Positions 8,799 through 16,674 of a stretch of 45,083 nt of DNA are shown piece by piece. The position numbers were made by a program, and so were the translations under genes. The number at the start of each line of letters is the position of its first letter. Within the stretch, counting starts at the first letter, position 1. Origin of the DNA: CALARM01 sp964431735. GTDB lineage: Bacteria; Vulcanimicrobiota; SpSt-956; JAKJGF01. The stretch lies in contig CAYSLJ010000043.1 of NCBI GenBank assembly GCA_964431735.1, positions 1 to 45,083 of the forward strand, written 5' to 3'. A model generated the notes under the pieces. That model was not told where the DNA came from. It did not search any database and saw only the letters and a list, made by a program, of their open reading frames with translations.

Positions 8799-10436
8799 TC
8801 ATATTTCTACAAATTGATTGTATACACGTTTCATTATAAAAGGCAGTAATACTACAGAATCAGTTTTTTCTTTATAAACTTTTAGTATCACCTGTTTCTC
8901 GAATTTTTTCAGTTCTTCTTTCCTCTCCTCAAGTTTTATGGCACATCGGCTTTTTTTATCTTTAATAACATTATTGACCGCTTCGGCAGATGTATTGAGT
9001 TCAATAGAAACGGAAATCATTCCGTCCATATCTTCCTGATATTCTCCTGGCCCATCATTTATTATTAAAACAGGTATATTTAATTCTCTCGCTATAGTTC
9101 TCAATTTTATTACCGTTTCCACCATGTTATCATGGAAAATTAAAAAAGGATCTTCAACTATCATCACTATATGAGGGGTATTGAATTTATAACTCAGTTG
9201 CTTTGCCGTACTTTCTATAAAATCTACATCAATCTTACTTCTTACGTTCAGTACCTTTATCCATTGTGCATAGGATTGATATATACTTATCGCCCCGTGC
9301 AGTTGTTCCATAAAATCATCTGCTTGGGGTTCAGTCTTCCATTTTTTTGATTCCAGTAAAGCTTCATTCAATTCCCCTGTTCTGGAAAGAGATTTTAATA
9401 TAAGCTCTTCCCTGTCAAAACGTCTGCTTATATAAAAAATCACAACGGGAAGCTGTCTTGTTGAATTATAAGAAGCAATCTGGTCGGCAATCTGCAGGGA
9501 CAGAATTGTTCTTTCTAAGGAGTTTCCGCCTTTTATCTCGGTCAATTTACTGTTCTGCAATCCTCCGTCCAATAATAAATCAAGTGATTTAAACCCTGTA
9601 GGCACAGGAGAAAAAGTATCCGATGTGAGCCATATGAGCATATTATCCAGAACACTGTCATTCATCTCCTGATTGTCTACCTCTGGTACATGATGGACAG
9701 GTTCTTCTACAGGTATTATTTCTTCTTTCTCCTCTAAAAGAATTTCCGATTTTTCCGGCACTTTCTTAATTTCGCCTGTAGGTTTTTCGGAGAAATAACT
9801 TATAATATCAGGCAACATCATAGGAGCATTTGTTTTTATTAATTCCATTGCCATATCAATGGGGATAACTTTTTTACTGTCATCCAGGAAGAGTGTATGA
9901 CCATGTTTTAATCCTTTTCCCATAATATCGGAATCTCCGAAAAAAGGAAGCCATGCGAATTCACCGCAGGCGCCTTCGTCTGCCCTTTTCTTTTCTTCCG
10001 TAGGGTATATGTTTACATATTCTTCAAGTTTCAGTTTATGAAGCAACAGATGAAAAGCTTCTCTGATAAGAGAAGCAGAAGCAGGACTATCAAAAAACAC
10101 CCACAGACGGAAACCCGTATCGGTACATGATCTTTCTATATATGACCTTATGCCGCATTCTGCCAGAGTACGTTTAACAAAAAACGTATCTTCCAGATTT
10201 TGTTTTTCATTCTCTTTTTTCTCGAATTCCATAAGAGCCCAGTAGCATGTACCATCTGAAAGAAAATTATAAAACCCTATTCTCTGATGACCCTTCAAAT
10301 GACGAAGTAAATATCTCGGCATTTCCTGGTTGGGATTTAAAATTTTAAAATGCATGGCCCTGCCGCGGGCAACTCCGCCAATTCTGTCAGTTCGTCCTTT
10401 GAATAATGTCAGTATATCATTGATGAGTTTATCCAT
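8799..10436 (-). CDS. primase-like (AEP)/DnaB-like ATPase fusion, degenerate
   Basis: A 545-aa protein; AAAGGAG lies 8 bp before the ATG. Residues about 10-190 match the archaeo-eukaryotic primase domain of TOTE-type conflict systems in order: LFKGRTD, RIGFYNFLSDGTCYWALMEF, IERSCTDTGFRLWVFFDSP, NIYPTEE and GEFAWLPFFG, HTLFLDD. In active members the first catalytic motif is D-x-D and the second carries His (GGHVW); here they read E70-x-E72 and GFRLW, so catalysis is doubtful. An acidic/proline linker (220-262) leads to a RecA/DnaB-like domain (TGFKSLDLLLDGGLQ, about 280-294), but the Walker A position reads GGNSLERT and lacks the GK(T/S) lysine. The later VVIFYISRRFDREEL and VMIVEDPFLIF correspond to DnaB motifs. 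The architecture is primase-helicase-like with both active sites altered. A regulatory, nucleic-acid-binding or scaffold role is inferred. Confidence 0.75.
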   Translation of the reverse strand: MDKLINDILTLFKGRTDRIGGVARGRAMHFKILNPNQEMPRYLLRHLKGHQRIGFYNFLSDGTCYWALMEFEKKENEKQNLEDTFFVKRTLAECGIRSYIERSCTDTGFRLWVFFDSPASASLIREAFHLLLHKLKLEEYVNIYPTEEKKRADEGACGEFAWLPFFGDSDIMGKGLKHGHTLFLDDSKKVIPIDMAMELIKTNAPMMLPDIISYFSEKPTGEIKKVPEKSEILLEEKEEIIPVEEPVHHVPEVDNQEMNDSVLDNMLIWLTSDTFSPVPTGFKSLDLLLDGGLQNSKLTEIKGGNSLERTILSLQIADQIASYNSTRQLPVVIFYISRRFDREELILKSLSRTGELNEALLESKKWKTEPQADDFMEQLHGAISIYQSYAQWIKVLNVRSKIDVDFIESTAKQLSYKFNTPHIVMIVEDPFLIFHDNMVETVIKLRTIARELNIPVLIINDGPGEYQEDMDGMISVSIELNTSAEAVNNVIKDKKSRCAIKLEERKEELKKFEKQVILKVYKEKTDSVVLLPFIMKRVYNQFVEI

Positions 10437-10645
10437 TCATTTAACTCCTTTACAAATATTTCGACTGTATTATAAATTTTATGTACATATCTAACTTATT
10501 ATCCGGTCCCTTTATTATAGAAGAGATTTATATGAGAATCGTGAAGCGTCACGCGTCACAGAAGGAACAGATTCTCATATTTCGTTGTGACCGAACCGGT
10601 CATGGTTGTTACATGCTAAAAAATTTCCTTTTCCTGAGCTTCTCT
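10437..10645. other. gap between primase-like and kinase genes with repeat B
   Basis: This gap holds a family B repeat (10525-10611). On the minus strand a TATAAT-like -10 (complement of 10469-10474) lies ahead of the primase-like gene, without a convincing -35. No RNA gene is recognised. Confidence 0.4.
10525..10611 (+). repeat. family B repeat carrying a family A-type core
   Basis: ATATGAGAATC at the left pairs perfectly with GATTCTCATAT near 10570-10580. GTCACGCGTCAC sits in the loop, and a second hairpin TGACCG-AAC-CGGTCA follows. It has the same layout as the copies at 25459 and 28102, with a diverged stem and loop. Confidence 0.7.
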
Positions 10646-12889
10646 TTACCATGGTGCTGCAAAAATATCTGCCTCTTCATGCTGTGAAAGAGATATGGAA
10701 AGCTCTTTTAAATCAGAAGCCAGTTCTAAAACATTTGAATACCTGTCCATAGGTTCAGGTTCAATACATTTCATTACTATTTCATCAAACCTCAGGGAAA
10801 TCCTTTCGTCTATTCCTAAATCCTCTATTCTATAAGGGTTTTTCTGAGAAGGTACAAGCAATTCCTGTATATCGGCTTTACCTGTGGCTCTCCTCTGATG
10901 CATAAGCCCTACTATACCCGGATCGTCATGAATAAAAGGAGGCTGCAATGTCAATAATTCATATATAATACAACCGAGTGAATAGATATCAGCTCTGTGA
11001 TCAATGGGAGGCAGTTTCCCGTCATAAGGGCTTGGATATTGTTCCGGTGCAGAATAATAGCTGGTGCCGACAAAACTTTTTGTCCTCTGATAATTTCTTC
11101 TGGAACTAGAAGACATAGAAGATACTCTGCATATACCGAAATCTGTCAATTTAACAGCCCAGTCATTGGTAATCAGTATATTTTCAGGCTTTAAATCCCT
11201 GTGAACTATCTGTTTTTCATTATTATGTACCCGCTCCAGAGCCTGACAAACCTGTGTAATGACAGAAAATATATCACCTATATTATTTACTGTCCCTTTC
11301 TGTATTTTATCTCTGAGGCTTTCTCCATCAATATATTCCATAGCAAAAACAAATTTATCTTCTTCAAAACCACTGCCCAGTATTTCAACTATATTCGGAT
11401 GAGGATAAGGTCTTGCTATAGCTTCAAGGGCACTTACTTCCTTATGGAAAAAACCGACTATCTGCTGACTGCGGCAGAGGCTGTCATGCATCTTCTTTAT
11501 TGCAACCGGTCTTCCTGTGCCTTTTTCTCTTCCTTTATAGACAACAGCCATTCCGCCTTCTCCTATTATATTTTCTTTCGATTCATCAAGTTCAAAACGG
11601 GCCCAGAATTCATTATAGGTACTTTTTATTATCTTCTTTATCGAGGCTCCTCCAAGTTTTACAAGGTTTCTCTGCCAGACAGAAAAATCAGCATCACCTG
11701 TTTTTTTGAGTTTCTCCACCAGATTTTCTACTGATTGTATAAAATCTTTATTTATGCCTTTCCCGCCAAGATTTATTATTTTGCTAAAGGCATCTTTCGT
11801 TTCCTCTATAAAACCTCTCTGAAGATATATATTGCCGGCAGTAATCAGAGACTGACTACGTATTTCATTCATGTCACTGTTGATTGTAATTTCGTCACTT
11901 CCATCAATACCCCATGATCTGAGAAAAAAAACTTTTTTATTTCTATCTCTTTCGTCTTCCCAGGAACTTATCATACATAAAATTTCCTTGAATTTACCAA
12001 GTGCTTTATCAATGTCACCTTTTTGATACATAATCTTTCCAAGACAGAACTTTGCATAAATATTATTACATTTTATGTCTATATCCTCCATTATTTTCTG
12101 GGAAGCATCTATATCTCCAAGTTCATATTTAAAGAAACCATACCTGCTTTTAAGATCCATACTATCGGCACCTGCTGACAGACTGTCTTCAAGGAGAGAA
12201 ACAGCTTTCTTGAAGAGTTTATTTTTTTCATAAAGTTTCAATAATTTTAATATATAAACTGTTTTTCCTGAAGGCTCAGGAAAATTTAAATTACAGATTC
12301 TTTCAAGCATTTCAGTTTCCACCATAGAGTCATGGTCGGAATTTTCCATGGCTTTCTCATATATTTTCACACTTCTATCGAACATATTTTCATCTCTATA
12401 AAAGTCTCCTAATTTTCTGTAATAAGTCATATTGCCGGAATCAATAGTTATAAGTTTAAGCATTGTACTGACAAAGCTTTTCTTTTTATCGAGCGATAAC
12501 TGTATCTGGGCCAGATGATAAAGACCTGAAGTATCTTCAGGATAATACTGAAGGGCTTTCAGGAAATGTTTCTCTGATTTTTCCAGGAGATTTTGCTCCC
12601 TGTATTTAAGGGCTATCTGTATATGACACTGCTTTAAACTATAATCAATGGATATTCTTTCACTTTCTGCGAACTGATCTTTAATCTGTGCTATTTCCTT
12701 TTCCATTTCCTCCTGTATGCCAAGCACTTCATTGAATTTCTGTATTCTCTCCAGTTTTTCTGCCTCTTTAAGCTTTTCTTTTAATTTTTTAATTTTCTTA
12801 TCTTCTATAGATATTTTTCCTTTTTTAGCTTTATGAAGCAATATAGCCATAGCTATACCTATACTACCTATTAATATATAAGAAAACAT
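10646..12889 (-). CDS. membrane-anchored TPR Ser/Thr protein kinase
   Basis: I prefer the ATG at 12889 (747 aa), which opens with a transmembrane helix (MFSYILIGSIGIAMAILLH); an upstream TTG would add 11 residues before it. A basic coiled-coil stretch (about 20-80) is followed by TPR-like helical repeats (about 85-390). The Hanks-type kinase domain occupies about 430-690 with all motifs intact: GEGGMAVVYKG (P loop), VAIKK (Lys), HRDLKPEN (catalytic loop), DFG, APEQ and ADIYSLG. The enzyme should be active and cytosolic, tethered by its N-terminus. The Ser-rich SSMSSSSRR activation segment could be autophosphorylated. Its targets are unknown; neighbouring scaffold proteins are candidates only by proximity. 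Confidence 0.9.
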   Translation of the reverse strand: MFSYILIGSIGIAMAILLHKAKKGKISIEDKKIKKLKEKLKEAEKLERIQKFNEVLGIQEEMEKEIAQIKDQFAESERISIDYSLKQCHIQIALKYREQNLLEKSEKHFLKALQYYPEDTSGLYHLAQIQLSLDKKKSFVSTMLKLITIDSGNMTYYRKLGDFYRDENMFDRSVKIYEKAMENSDHDSMVETEMLERICNLNFPEPSGKTVYILKLLKLYEKNKLFKKAVSLLEDSLSAGADSMDLKSRYGFFKYELGDIDASQKIMEDIDIKCNNIYAKFCLGKIMYQKGDIDKALGKFKEILCMISSWEDERDRNKKVFFLRSWGIDGSDEITINSDMNEIRSQSLITAGNIYLQRGFIEETKDAFSKIINLGGKGINKDFIQSVENLVEKLKKTGDADFSVWQRNLVKLGGASIKKIIKSTYNEFWARFELDESKENIIGEGGMAVVYKGREKGTGRPVAIKKMHDSLCRSQQIVGFFHKEVSALEAIARPYPHPNIVEILGSGFEEDKFVFAMEYIDGESLRDKIQKGTVNNIGDIFSVITQVCQALERVHNNEKQIVHRDLKPENILITNDWAVKLTDFGICRVSSMSSSSRRNYQRTKSFVGTSYYSAPEQYPSPYDGKLPPIDHRADIYSLGCIIYELLTLQPPFIHDDPGIVGLMHQRRATGKADIQELLVPSQKNPYRIEDLGIDERISLRFDEIVMKCIEPEPMDRYSNVLELASDLKELSISLSQHEEADIFAAPW

Positions 12890-12944
12890 TATAATTTCAC
12901 AGCCTTTCTTTGAAACAAACAACGGATATAATTCAAGAATACGC

Positions 12945-13055
12945 CATTAAAAATGAAAATTCCTATACCTTTTATATGAGAATTGTGAAGAGTGAATGGA
13001 CGATAAATTATTTAGATAAATTGCCTCGACATAATTTTCATTTAAAGCTTTTTTT
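12945..13055 (+). repeat. family D repeat interrupted by a B-like segment
   Basis: ATTAAAAATGAAAATTCC (12947-12964) and ATAAATTATTTAGATAAATT (13003-13022) followed by TAATTTTCATTTAAAGCTT match the two halves of the family D copies at 14970 and 28969. Between them lies TTTTATATGAGAATTGTGAA, which matches the left arm of family B. The arrangement suggests one repeat inside or beside another. Confidence 0.5.
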
Positions 13056-13091
13056 GACTGGATTTTCGGGATTAAAGAATTACCGGGATTA
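13056..13091. repeat. family F simple repeat (GGATT units)
   Basis: GACTGGATTTTCGGGATT and TACCGGGATTAAA are imperfect repeats of a (C)GGGATT unit. A similar block follows the propeller gene at 37549-37583. Confidence 0.4.
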
Positions 13092-13163
13092 AAAATTTAA
13101 AGTAAAGTAATTCTATTTATCATCCTGATACTCACATAAATCCTATAAATACTTGGTCAAAAA

Positions 13164-13358
13164 CTACTCTTTCCAGGGCAATAGAATTGCTTCTGTAGGG
13201 CAAATTTTTGCACATTCTTCTTTCCTCTGACAGGAATCGGGTCTGACAACCTTTGCTTTTTCATCTTCTCCTATGGCTATTACATCATTGGAACATATAG
13301 CAACACAGGCTTTACACCCTATACATAACTCACCATCAATCTCAGGAAATTCATTCAT
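13164..13358 (-). CDS. small ferredoxin with one altered cluster motif
   Basis: A 64-aa iron-sulfur protein. The first motif, CIGCKACVAIC, has Cys12, Cys15, Cys18 and Cys22 in the classic C-x2-C-x2-C-x3-C spacing. The second, CQRKEECAKICP, has Cys43, Cys49 and Cys53 with Lys46 where the second Cys would be. This three-Cys spacing is known from [3Fe-4S] or single-cluster ferredoxins, so a full 2[4Fe-4S] protein is less likely. It is cytosolic and should carry electrons at low potential. No dedicated partner enzyme is adjacent. The 83-bp gap to the JAMM gene on the same strand allows cotranscription. Confidence 0.85.
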   Translation of the reverse strand: MNEFPEIDGELCIGCKACVAICSNDVIAIGEDEKAKVVRPDSCQRKEECAKICPTEAILLPWKE

Positions 13359-13441
13359 CTATATTCACCGGCCTTTTATTTAAATATATATAATATATCA
13401 GAATTATAGATTTTAACATAAATGCTCCGGAACCAGACATA

Positions 13442-14920
13442 TTATTTGGGTTCAAATTCTTCTTCTGTTATTAACCATTCTCCGTTTTCTCTGGTAAACT
13501 TTAATATTTTATATCCGTTGCTGACAAATGCGCTATTAAAATACTGTTCAAACTTGACTTCCACTTCAGTATCAGTTACAGAAGTAACAGTAATATCACC
13601 TACTATATCTACCTGCGGTTTCCCGTCAAAGACTTTATCAGATACTTTCATATCCATCCACTCCGGCAAATTTTTAGTTTTGGAATTGGTGAATTTCTCA
13701 GAATAAAAGTTTTTAAAGTTATCTACATCTCCTTCCTTCCAGGCAGAAACCCAGGAGTTAACCTTTCCCTTTATTATTTCATCAGTATGTTCAGCCTGTG
13801 CCGAAGGAGTTGCTGAAGGTTTTTCCGGCGTTGGAGTTGCAGATGATACTGAAGGAGACGATACTGCCGTCCCATCTGCAGGGGTTTTTGCTTCTGCTAC
13901 AGGAGCAGGTGTAGGTGCTATAAGCTGTGCCACCTGACGAAACGGAGTTTCACCTTCCTTAATATATACATTAGAAATCTTCCATTTATCATCTGTTTCA
14001 TTTTTCCATACTTCTATTTTCAGTGTTTCTTCTATAAAATCACAATCAAGGAATATTTCTTTTTTACCGGCTTCAACTTCTCTGGCTTCTACAGTAAAAC
14101 TTCCCTGATCATGGCGGGCATTCTTTTTCAAATCATCCATTTTACTCTTCCCTATACCGATTATTACCAGTAAGATTACTATTATAGTACTCAAAACAGT
14201 TATTATAATTTTAGGATGATAGAAACTGAAATAAAAACCTTCATCTTCCTGTTCCTGTTTGTTTTCTTCATCCAATTCTTCTTCTTTCACAGGTATTTTA
14301 TTTTCTTTATCCTTTTTTCTTTCCCGGTTTTGCTCTACCATATCAACCAGTTTTTTCATTTTCGGTATATCATCATTGTTGTCGCAGTAAATTACATATC
14401 CCTTGCTCGGATATGCTTTTTCTCCGTCTTTGTCTGTTCCGAAAATAGCAAAATCCTTTGCAACTGATTCCACTATAAGTAGTACATACCAGTCTGCATT
14501 AAAAAAACTCACATGTGTGTCCTGATCGTCAGGAGAAAGTTCTACGCCCCACCCGGGATGTGAATGATACCAACCTACAATCCTGTCTTCAGGGAATTTC
14601 TCTTTTACCTCTTCAGTCAACTTATCGAATTCTTCTTCGGAAAAAGTAAATTTTTTCTGCAGGCCCATTCTTGATACAGGGAGGATAGTTTTTATATCAA
14701 GATAGAGGAAATCATCATCTATTCTTTTATCAGAATATATATTCCCGATAAGGAGTCCACCCATTTCGTTAATTGTATCTTTCAATCCATGTTTCATAGC
14801 TTTTGCTATTGTCAGGTAATTTATAAAGATTTTATATTTCTCTTCTATAGCAGAACCTATAATTATACACCTGTTTTTAGGTGGAGTCGGTTTCTCATTT
14901 GTTGCAAGATTATCTTCCAT
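13442..14920 (-). CDS. membrane-anchored JAMM metallopeptidase with NTF2-like tail
   Basis: A 492-aa protein with GGAGG 7 bp before the ATG. The N-terminal domain (about 15-180) has a complete JAMM/MPN+ zinc site: Glu52 in NEMGGLLIG and HSHPGWGVELSPDD with His119, His121, Ser129 and Asp132 in the H-x-H-x7-S-x2-D spacing. Such enzymes cut isopeptide or peptide bonds next to ubiquitin-like or sulfur-carrier proteins. A charged linker leads to one transmembrane helix (about 238-257), a Pro/Thr/Ala-rich stalk (about 340-385), and a C-terminal domain (about 386-492) with an NTF2-like look (VNSWVSAWKEGDVDNFKNFY). By topology the peptidase should be cytosolic and the tail outside the membrane. No ubiquitin-like protein or E1 gene lies nearby, so the substrate is unknown. 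Confidence 0.85.
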   Translation of the reverse strand: MEDNLATNEKPTPPKNRCIIIGSAIEEKYKIFINYLTIAKAMKHGLKDTINEMGGLLIGNIYSDKRIDDDFLYLDIKTILPVSRMGLQKKFTFSEEEFDKLTEEVKEKFPEDRIVGWYHSHPGWGVELSPDDQDTHVSFFNADWYVLLIVESVAKDFAIFGTDKDGEKAYPSKGYVIYCDNNDDIPKMKKLVDMVEQNRERKKDKENKIPVKEEELDEENKQEQEDEGFYFSFYHPKIIITVLSTIIVILLVIIGIGKSKMDDLKKNARHDQGSFTVEAREVEAGKKEIFLDCDFIEETLKIEVWKNETDDKWKISNVYIKEGETPFRQVAQLIAPTPAPVAEAKTPADGTAVSSPSVSSATPTPEKPSATPSAQAEHTDEIIKGKVNSWVSAWKEGDVDNFKNFYSEKFTNSKTKNLPEWMDMKVSDKVFDGKPQVDIVGDITVTSVTDTEVEVKFEQYFNSAFVSNGYKILKFTRENGEWLITEEEFEPK

Positions 14921-14932
14921 TTAGTTACCTCC

Positions 14933-14967
14933 GCTGAGTACCGCAACAGATACGTCAGTGCCCGTTT
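14933..14967 (-). repeat. family C terminal arm, partial
   Basis: GCTGAGTACCGCAACAGATA matches the outer end of the family C copies at 28374 (GCTAAGTACCGTAACAGGTA) and 45016 (GCTAAGTACCACTACAGATA). Only this arm is present. It directly adjoins the ribosome-binding site of the JAMM gene. Confidence 0.5.
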
Positions 14968-14969
14968 AT

Positions 14970-15050
14970 AAATTATTTACATAAACTGCTTCTACTTAAT
15001 TTTCATCTAAAGCCTTATTTTACACTTTTAAAAATGAAAAATCCTATACC
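14970..15050 (+). repeat. family D repeat
   Basis: AAATTATTTACATAAACTGC at the left and TTAAAAATGAAAAATCCTAT at the right, with TAATTTTCATCTAAAGC between. It matches the inverse complement of the copy at 28969-29043. Confidence 0.6.
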
Positions 15051-15296
15051 ATTAAATTATTCAATCAGTAAACTCATTACTCACAGCTTATTCTTCGTTC
15101 GGACAATCTTTCATATTGATTGGTACCAAGGTTAAAATTATTCTCTTTAAACGAATCACGTTCCGGTAAAATATCAATATTAAGGAACGTTCAAGATTTT
15201 TTGGAATTTATGTTGAAATTATAAAGTATTTTCTTTAATAGGTCAATCAATTTTATGAACTCATTGACTGTATTTTTTACGGTTAACGGGGAGAAC

Positions 15297-15379
15297 TTTA
15301 AAATGCGGTAAATTAAATAGACATAAAAACAGTTTTTCTTTCACCGGGATTATAGATTTTTCGGAAGAGCCTGGCAGTT
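15297..15379 (-). mobile_element. family C element, internal part and one arm
   Basis: TAAATTAAATAGACATAAAA, then AACAGTTTTTCTTTCACCGG and TTTTTCGGAAGAGCCTGGCA, follow the same order as the copies at 26544 and 28374. The element runs into the stop codon of the HTH/coiled-coil gene. The other arm is missing. Confidence 0.55.
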
Positions 15380-16310
15380 ACCAGAATTTCCACCATGCTT
15401 TTTTCTCTTCTTTTCCCTTTTCCCATGTTTCAAGAAGTTGCTCTTTTTCTTCTTTCATCCTGGCCATAAACATAGCTTTCTGTTCTTCTAAAGCCTTTTC
15501 TTTTTCCTCAAGAAATCTGCCGTACTGGATCTGTATGATTTCTTCTTTTTCTCTTATTCTTTCCTGTAATTCTGTTTTGTCTCTGGAAAGGATCTTCAAA
15601 TTAGTGGCATTATCCATTAAAACTTTTTCTATTGAAGGGCCAGGTGAATTTTTTAAATTATCCTGCAAAGTCAGGTTTTCTTCCTGTAATGTAATATTTG
15701 TTTTTTCCAGATTTTTTATTGCTTCTGAAAGAGATGGCAGAGATTTTAAATCATCCTGAAGCATCTGATTTTCTTCTTTAAGCTTCAGGTTTTCTTCTCT
15801 GATAATATCCAGATCTTTCGCCGTTTCTAACAGAACAGGTAAAGATTTTAATTCCTTCTGAAATATTTGATTTTCTTCCTGAAATTTCCGATTTTCTTCA
15901 AGTAATGTTTCTAATTTTTCTTTTAAAAACTGATTTTCCTGTTCAACTCTTCCAAGCCTGTATAAAGATTGCTGTTCAACAGGCTTTACAAGCTCGGCCT
16001 GTTTGGTTGAAAAAAATTCCTCCATTACTTCCCTGATCTTTTCTGCTGTAAGCTGTTCTTCATCCTTTACAACATTCACTCTGTCAGTATTATCTTCTCT
16101 GATTTCATTATCTTTACTGACTTTATCAGTGCAAATAATATTAAAAATTCTTTCTATATCTGTTTTCTTAACTGTAAGATACTCTTTACCGTTAATCACC
16201 TTTTTTTCACCTGAAATGGCTCCTCTTTCAATATATTTGTAAATAGTACTCTGACTCTTACCGGTAAGAATAGAAGCTTCCAGTATAGTTATATTAATGC
16301 TGTTATTCAT
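15378..16310 (-). CDS. HTH (MerR/excisionase-like) protein with long coiled coil
   Basis: I start at the ATG at 16310 (310 aa), which has GGAG 8 bp upstream; the frame extends 17 codons further without a ribosome site. Residues about 5-55 (ITILEASILTGKSQSTIYKY, then LTVKKTDIERIF) look like a winged helix-turn-helix of the excisionase/MerR kind. The rest is an almost continuous coiled coil (about 95-295) with repeated EENxxLQxxLKSLP units, which show internal duplication. It ends in a basic, Trp-rich KKAWWKFW. The layout resembles KfrA-like DNA-binding coiled-coil proteins. A role in DNA organisation or regulation is inferred. A family C element abuts its stop. Confidence 0.7.
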   Translation of the reverse strand: MNNSINITILEASILTGKSQSTIYKYIERGAISGEKKVINGKEYLTVKKTDIERIFNIICTDKVSKDNEIREDNTDRVNVVKDEEQLTAEKIREVMEEFFSTKQAELVKPVEQQSLYRLGRVEQENQFLKEKLETLLEENRKFQEENQIFQKELKSLPVLLETAKDLDIIREENLKLKEENQMLQDDLKSLPSLSEAIKNLEKTNITLQEENLTLQDNLKNSPGPSIEKVLMDNATNLKILSRDKTELQERIREKEEIIQIQYGRFLEEKEKALEEQKAMFMARMKEEKEQLLETWEKGKEEKKAWWKFW

Positions 16311-16551
16311 TATATTACTCCATAAAAATCTCATATTCCAGTTTATTATTGAGGTGAGCATAAATAATAAATATCTACTCTCGTGACGCGTTACGCGTTA
16401 CGCGTGACGGGAGGAAGACTGTTATTACATGATTATGCTCAGGTCAGTAATACATTACTTTTATAAAATTCTACAGCAATAATAATTTTTCCTGCATTAT
16501 CTGTTATCTTTGTCTCCTATCCAATAAATCTCAAAAAATAAGGCAAAAATT
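16311..16551. other. gap with a family A hairpin element
   Basis: It holds the family A element at 16343-16452, between the divergent HTH/coiled-coil and aminotransferase genes. Apart from this and the promoter at 16552, nothing is recognised. Confidence 0.5.
16343..16452 (+). repeat. family A hairpin element, three-unit core
   Basis: The left arm TATTGAGGTGAGCATAAATA pairs with the right arm TTATGCTCAGGTCAGTAATA. The core at 16382-16410 is GTG then ACGCGTT, ACGCGTT, ACGCGTG in 7-bp steps, flanked by CTC and GAG. The whole reads as one long imperfect palindrome with no coding capacity. Confidence 0.75.
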
Positions 16552-16580
16552 TTGCAAGATACAGACTCATATGATATAAT
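16552..16580 (+). promoter_or_regulatory. sigma-70-type promoter of the aminotransferase gene
   Basis: TTGCAA at 16552-16557 and TATAAT at 16575-16580 have a 17-bp spacer. The leader to the start at 16675 is about 90 nt. Confidence 0.6.
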
Positions 16581-16674
16581 ATTTGTTCAGTTATATTCTC
16601 CCATTACGTCTGGCAGGAGAATAATCTATCCTGTATTATATAGAATATGTTCATTAATTTTAGGAGGAAAATTT

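Larger units (their letters stand above)
14921..15377. other. repeat-rich gap
   Basis: This gap contains a family C arm (14933-14967), a family D copy (14970-15050) and a family C element (15297-15379). Between them (about 15050-15290) the minus strand has a short frame reading LPERDSFKENNFNLGTNQYE that looks protein-like but has no clear start; it may be a gene scrap. No tRNA or other RNA gene is recognised. Confidence 0.45.

Noticed and set aside
10481..10687. A 68-codon plus-strand frame between the primase-like and kinase genes
   Set aside because: It covers a family B repeat and runs into the end of the kinase gene on the other strand. No start signal.
12910..13092. A 60-codon plus-strand frame upstream of the kinase gene
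   Set aside because: It consists of family D, B and F repeat sequence and has no ribosome site.
14921..15377. tRNA or rRNA genes in the larger gaps
   Set aside because: I looked for cloverleaf signatures (GGTTCRANTCC arms, CCA ends) in the gaps and saw none; a covariance search could not be run.
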